Below, piece by piece: positions 6,223 to 8,834 of a DNA stretch of 8,834 nucleotides (position 1 is its first letter; each line of letters starts with the position of its first letter). The position numbers were made by a program, and so were the translations under genes. The notes under the pieces were generated by a model. It ran no database searches. It was not told the origin of the DNA and worked only from the letters and a program-made list of their open reading frames with translations. The stretch covers positions 1-8,834 of the forward strand of contig VAXT01000121.1 in NCBI GenBank assembly GCA_005883245.1, read 5' to 3'. The stretch is from Actinomycetota bacterium (GTDB lineage: Bacteria > Actinomycetota > Thermoleophilia > Gaiellales > Gaiellaceae).

Positions 6223-6455
6223 GTCGTACTCCGGAAAATGCCCGCGCGTTCCTCGGGCGCCGCTGCGGGCGCGGGGCCGGAGGGCACCTGAGGCACCGCT
6301 TGCGGTGCCGCCTCGAGGATGTGCGGGCTTTGCCCGTGCATCCGGCTTCACTTCGCAATACGGGCCCGGAGAGCACCGTGTTCGCAGCGGCGCCAGGCGG
6401 CGGCGGAGGCCGGCTCCGCCGGCCGGGAGCCGTTGCCGGCGAGGGGCGCGCATGA
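6219..6455 (+). CDS. Doubtful 78-codon frame bridging fhaB and pstP
   Basis: The frame starts within the fhaB stop (ATGA, 6219-6222) and ends within the pstP start (ATGA, 6452-6455), the arrangement expected of a translationally coupled gene. Against it, my hand count of G+C by codon position is about 79, 69 and 76 percent, whereas true genes here have a low second and very high third position. The product is rich in Arg and Gly, has no recognisable domain or membrane helix, and the DNA is dominated by hairpins. Two other plus-strand frames are also open across much of the stretch, so openness means little at this base composition. I think non-coding is more likely, but the double overlap keeps the gene possible. 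Confidence 0.2.
   Translation: MSRTPENARAFLGRRCGRGAGGHLRHRLRCRLEDVRALPVHPASLRNTGPESTVFAAAPGGGGGRLRRPGAVAGEGRA
6241..6440 (+). other. Hairpin-rich structured segment between fhaB and pstP
   Basis: The 229 bases between the fhaB stop and the pstP start contain several inverted repeats. SL1: CCCGCGC (6241-6247) with GCGCGGG (6269-6275). SL2: GGCACCGC (6292-6299), TT, GCGGTGCC (6302-6309), a perfect 8-pair stem. SL3: 6318-6328 with 6332-6342 around TTT, 11 pairs including two G-U pairs as RNA. SL4: CGGCGGAG (6401-6408) with CTCCGCCG (6414-6421). A weaker GCCGG/CCGGC pair (6422-6426, 6436-6440) ends just before the pstP ribosome binding site. It may be an RNA leader, a processing site that separates fhaA/fhaB from pstP/rodA/pbpA mRNA levels, or an inserted palindromic repeat element. 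Which of these applies cannot be told from one copy. Confidence 0.5.
6441..6446 (+). promoter_or_regulatory. Ribosome binding site of pstP
   Basis: GAGGGG lies 5 bases before the ATG at 6452. It shows that the phosphatase can be initiated on its own and fixes its start, although the frame is open further upstream through the hairpin region. Confidence 0.65.
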
Positions 6456-7480
6456 GTGCGCTCGGCCGGAGCACGGGCCTCTCGCACCCGGGGCGAAGGC
6501 GCCGCCGCAACGAGGACGCCTGGGTCTGCCATCCGCCGCTGTTCGCCGTCGCGGACGGCATGGGCGGCGCGCGCGGAGGCGAGATCGCGTCCCGGGTCGC
6601 GGCGACCGCGCTCGGCGAGAGCGTCGACGGCAGCGGCGAGTCGCGTGTGGTGGCGCTGATCCAGGAGGCGAACCGCCAGGTCTACGAACGGGCCCGCGAG
6701 GACTCGGACGCCTCGGGCATGGGCACGACGATCACCGTTGCGCTGTTCGAGAACGGCATCGTCTCGATCGGCCACGTCGGAGACTCACGCGCCTACCTGA
6801 TCCGCGACCACAAGGTCGACCAGCTGACCGAGGACCACTCCCTCGTCGCGGAGCTTGTCCGCAGCGGCCGCCTCTCGCCCGAGGAGGCCGAGTCCCATCC
6901 GCAGCGCTCGGTGATCACGCGCGTGCTCGGGACCGACCCGGACGTCGACATCGACTCCTTCTCCGTCGAGGCGCAGCCCGGGGACCTGTTCCTGATCTGC
7001 TCCGACGGGCTGACGTCGATGGTCGGCGACGAGGAGATCCTCGGCGTCGTCGAGCCGCGTCGCGAGAACCTCGACGAGGCCGCGAAGGAGCTCGTCGCCT
7101 CGGCCAACCGCAGCGGCGGCGAGGACAACATCACCGTCGTGGTCTTCGAGGTCGTCGAGGACGGCGCCCAGGCGCCGAGCAAGACGAAGCCGATGCCCGC
7201 GCTCGAGCTCACGCCGCCCCCGCCGCCCGACGAGGACACGCTCACCGAGGTCGACCGCGTGCCCGCGATCGACACCATGGTCGTGCCCCCCGAGGACGCA
7301 CGGGCGATCGAAGCCGGGGTGGGCCAGACGGACGGCGCAGCGCGCTCCGGAGCCGTCGACGAGGAGGAACGCGAGCCGAAGCCGCACCTCGGCGTCCAGG
7401 CCGCGCGCATGATCATCGCGCTCGCGGTCGTCGCCGGGCTCCTGCTGCTCGTGTACTGGCTGTTCGGCCAGAGCCAGTGA
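6452..7480 (+). CDS. pstP: PP2C-family Ser/Thr phosphatase PstP, membrane anchored
   Basis: The 342-residue product removes phosphate from Ser/Thr kinases and their substrates, using two or more Mn2+ or Mg2+ ions. The catalytic domain (about 4-235) carries the PP2C motifs in order: RRNEDA (18-23), DGMGG (35-39), GMGTT (89-93), GHVGDSRAY (108-116), DHS (128-130), SDGL (184-187) and GGEDNIT (222-228). Metal-binding aspartates would be Asp22, Asp35, Asp185 and Asp225. A Pro/acidic linker (about 240-315) and a C-terminal membrane helix (about 319-337) follow, the topology of mycobacterial PstP; only about four residues remain after the helix, so the large extracytoplasmic tail of the mycobacterial protein (about 514 residues) is absent. 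Within this cluster it would reverse the kinase at 3138 and the PknA/PknB homologues expected downstream. Its stop overlaps the rodA start (TGATG), implying coupled translation. The linker has threonines in TLTEVD and DTMVV that could be kinase targets. Confidence 0.95.
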   Translation: MSALGRSTGLSHPGRRRRRNEDAWVCHPPLFAVADGMGGARGGEIASRVAATALGESVDGSGESRVVALIQEANRQVYERAREDSDASGMGTTITVALFENGIVSIGHVGDSRAYLIRDHKVDQLTEDHSLVAELVRSGRLSPEEAESHPQRSVITRVLGTDPDVDIDSFSVEAQPGDLFLICSDGLTSMVGDEEILGVVEPRRENLDEAAKELVASANRSGGEDNITVVVFEVVEDGAQAPSKTKPMPALELTPPPPPDEDTLTEVDRVPAIDTMVVPPEDARAIEAGVGQTDGAARSGAVDEEEREPKPHLGVQAARMIIALAVVAGLLLLVYWLFGQSQ

Positions 7481-8772
7481 TGTTCTCGCTCAGCTACCGC
7501 AACCGCGAGCTGGTCAACCTGTTCGTCGTCGCGCTCCTCACCGGGTTCGGATTCGCGAGCGTCTACATCGCACGCCAGGACGTTGTCTCCACGGGCTCGC
7601 TCTCCTACGCGCTCTTCTTCTTCGCCCTCTACCTGGTCGCGCACGTGGTCGCCCGCGTCACCGTGCCGCAGGCCGATCCCTACCTCCTGCCGATGGCCGC
7701 GCTCCTGACCGCGGTCGGCGTCACCGAGATCTACCGGCTGAACCCCGACAACGCGTTCCACCAGGGGCTCTGGATCGTCGTCGGCGTCGCCGCGTTCTCC
7801 GGGACGCTCCTCTTCCTGCGCCACGACTACCGGCGCCTCGAGAGCTACAAGTACCTCTTCGGCCTGGCTGCGATCGGGCTGCTCATGCTCCCCGCCCTGC
7901 CCGCGATCGGAGAGACCGTCAACGGCGCGCGGCTCTGGGTGCACGTCGGCGGCATCCAGTTCCAGCCCGGAGAGCTCGCGAAGATCATGCTGATCGTCTT
8001 CCTGGCCGGCTACCTGCGCGAGAAGCGGGAGGTGCTCGCGCAGGGGCGCATCAAGGACTTCGGCCCCTTGCTCGCGATCTGGGGCGCCGCGATGCTCGTG
8101 CTCGTCGAGACGAACGACCTCGGTAGCGGCCTCCTCTACTTCGGGATCTTCCTGGCGATGCTCTACGTGGCTACGGCGCGCGCGTGGTTCGTCGGCGCCG
8201 GGCTAGTGCTCTTCCTCGCGGGCGCTGCGGCCGTCTACAAGGCCGTGCCGAGAGTCGAGGAGCGGGTGACCGTCTGGCTCGACCCGTGGCCGCACGCGCA
8301 CACGACCGGCTACCAGATCGTCCAGTCGTCGTACTCGATCGCGAACGGCGGCTTCGCGGGCAAGGGCTGGGGCAAGGGAGTCTTCGCGACCACGAACGGG
8401 CACGACCTGATCCCGTACCTGCCGACCGACTTCATCTACTCGGCGCTTGCCCAGGAGCTCGGGCTCGTCGGCGCGGCAGCGCTGCTGCTCGTCTACATGC
8501 TCTTCTGCCTGCGCGGGTTCCGGATCGCGATGCTCGCCCAGGACGGCTTCTCGAAGCTGCTCGCGCTCGGGCTCACGTTCGGTTTCGCGCTGCAAACGTT
8601 CATCATCGTCGGCGGGATCCTGCGGATCATCCCGCTGACCGGGATCACGCTCCCCTTCATCAGCTACGGCGGGTCGAGCGTCGTCGCCAACTTCGTCTTG
8701 CTCGCGGGCCTCCTGCTCGTCTCGCATCGGGCCAACGCGTCCAGCCAGCTCGCACTGGGAGGCGAGGAGTGA
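7480..8772 (+). CDS. rodA: SEDS peptidoglycan glycosyltransferase RodA (RodA/FtsW/SpoVE family)
   Basis: The 430-residue, very hydrophobic product polymerises lipid II into glycan strands in the membrane, working with a class B penicillin-binding protein. SEDS hallmarks are present: NGARLWV (148-154), 'IQFQPGELAKI' (159-169), 'NDLGSG' (212-217), 'GYQIVQSSYSIANGG' (277-291), PTDFIY (315-320) with the probable catalytic Asp317 and QELG (325-328), and 'TGITLPFISYGGSS' (387-400). About twelve membrane helices can be placed, beginning near residue 11. FtsW and RodA are hard to tell apart by sequence; the name follows from the position between pstP and pbpA, as for M. tuberculosis Rv0017c. The ATG overlaps the pstP stop by one base and no separate ribosome binding site is obvious, which suggests coupling. 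Its own stop overlaps the pbpA start (GTGA). Confidence 0.93.
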   Translation: MFSLSYRNRELVNLFVVALLTGFGFASVYIARQDVVSTGSLSYALFFFALYLVAHVVARVTVPQADPYLLPMAALLTAVGVTEIYRLNPDNAFHQGLWIVVGVAAFSGTLLFLRHDYRRLESYKYLFGLAAIGLLMLPALPAIGETVNGARLWVHVGGIQFQPGELAKIMLIVFLAGYLREKREVLAQGRIKDFGPLLAIWGAAMLVLVETNDLGSGLLYFGIFLAMLYVATARAWFVGAGLVLFLAGAAAVYKAVPRVEERVTVWLDPWPHAHTTGYQIVQSSYSIANGGFAGKGWGKGVFATTNGHDLIPYLPTDFIYSALAQELGLVGAAALLLVYMLFCLRGFRIAMLAQDGFSKLLALGLTFGFALQTFIIVGGILRIIPLTGITLPFISYGGSSVVANFVLLAGLLLVSHRANASSQLALGGEE

Positions 8773-8834
8773 ACCGCCAGATCACGCGGGTCGCCGTCGT
8801 CGGGCTCGTCTTGCTCGCGTCGCTGATCGTGGGG
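8769..8834 (+). CDS. pbpA: N-terminus of penicillin-binding protein PbpA (partial, runs off the right edge)
   Basis: Twenty-two codons are present, starting VNRQITRVAVVGLVLLASLI. The 'MNRQI-[TR]-R' start followed at once by a membrane helix is characteristic of actinobacterial PbpA, the class B transpeptidase encoded directly after rodA, which cross-links the strands RodA makes. The catalytic region is outside the window, so the call rests on the N-terminal signature and gene order. The GTG overlaps the rodA stop by four bases (GTGA, 8769-8772) and is preceded by GGGAGG (8757-8762) at a spacing of 6, a strong ribosome binding site. Confidence 0.82.
   Translation, partial: MNRQITRVAVVGLVLLASLIVG

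Noticed and set aside
6292..6342. Two close hairpins as a CRISPR array or tandem terminators
   Set aside because: The stems differ in sequence, there are no regular direct repeats or spacers, and no T-run follows either stem.
6319..7479. A frame open from 6319 that would add 387 residues to the front of RodA
   Set aside because: It runs in another frame through pstP, is Arg-rich and lacks any motif; RodA homology starts at the ATG at 7480.
6793..7944. A 383-codon minus-strand frame across pstP and rodA
   Set aside because: It is antisense to two genes with clear catalytic motifs and has a low-complexity Ser/Arg/Glu composition.

Overview
This is a high-GC (roughly two-thirds G+C) chromosomal segment of an actinobacterium. 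The gene order from 4920 to the right edge (DUF3662-FHA protein, membrane FHA protein, PP2C phosphatase, SEDS protein, penicillin-binding protein) matches the conserved actinobacterial fhaA-fhaB-pstP-rodA-pbpA cluster known from Mycobacterium tuberculosis. The divergent accessory genes and the unusual kinase suggest a deep-branching lineage such as Thermoleophilia. That placement is inference from general resemblance, not from a search.

Left part (1-3022). At the left edge, the first 17 codons of a minus-strand gene run off the window; they resemble the N-terminus of an actinobacterial Ser/Thr kinase. It diverges from a tandem-domain rhodanese (122-820). A solitary HNH nuclease (817-1332, minus) converges on the rhodanese. 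A DUF4446-type membrane protein (1431-1907) diverges from the nuclease and converges on a single-pass membrane protein with a CARDB-like C-terminal domain (1904-3022, minus). Both convergent junctions have interleaved stop codons that share a palindromic tetranucleotide, CTAG in one and TTAA in the other.

Right part (3138-8834). This looks like one co-directional operon. It opens with a Ser/Thr kinase whose C-terminal half is a multi-helix membrane domain instead of the usual single helix plus PASTA repeats. Then follow FhaA, FhaB, the phosphatase PstP, the glycosyltransferase RodA and the first 22 codons of PbpA. Kinase and phosphatase would write and erase Thr phosphorylation, the FHA proteins would read it, and RodA with PbpA would polymerise and cross-link peptidoglycan at the membrane. 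The pstP-rodA and rodA-pbpA junctions overlap by 1 and 4 bases.

Two non-coding elements sit inside the operon: a perfect 14-base palindrome between fhaA and fhaB, and a stretch of about 230 bases between fhaB and pstP with several strong hairpins. The latter also contains a 78-codon frame joined to both neighbours by ATGA overlaps, but its base composition does not look coding. No rRNA, tRNA, insertion sequence, CRISPR array or convincing intrinsic terminator was seen. Apart from the fhaB-pstP stretch and the gaps described below, the window is densely coding.
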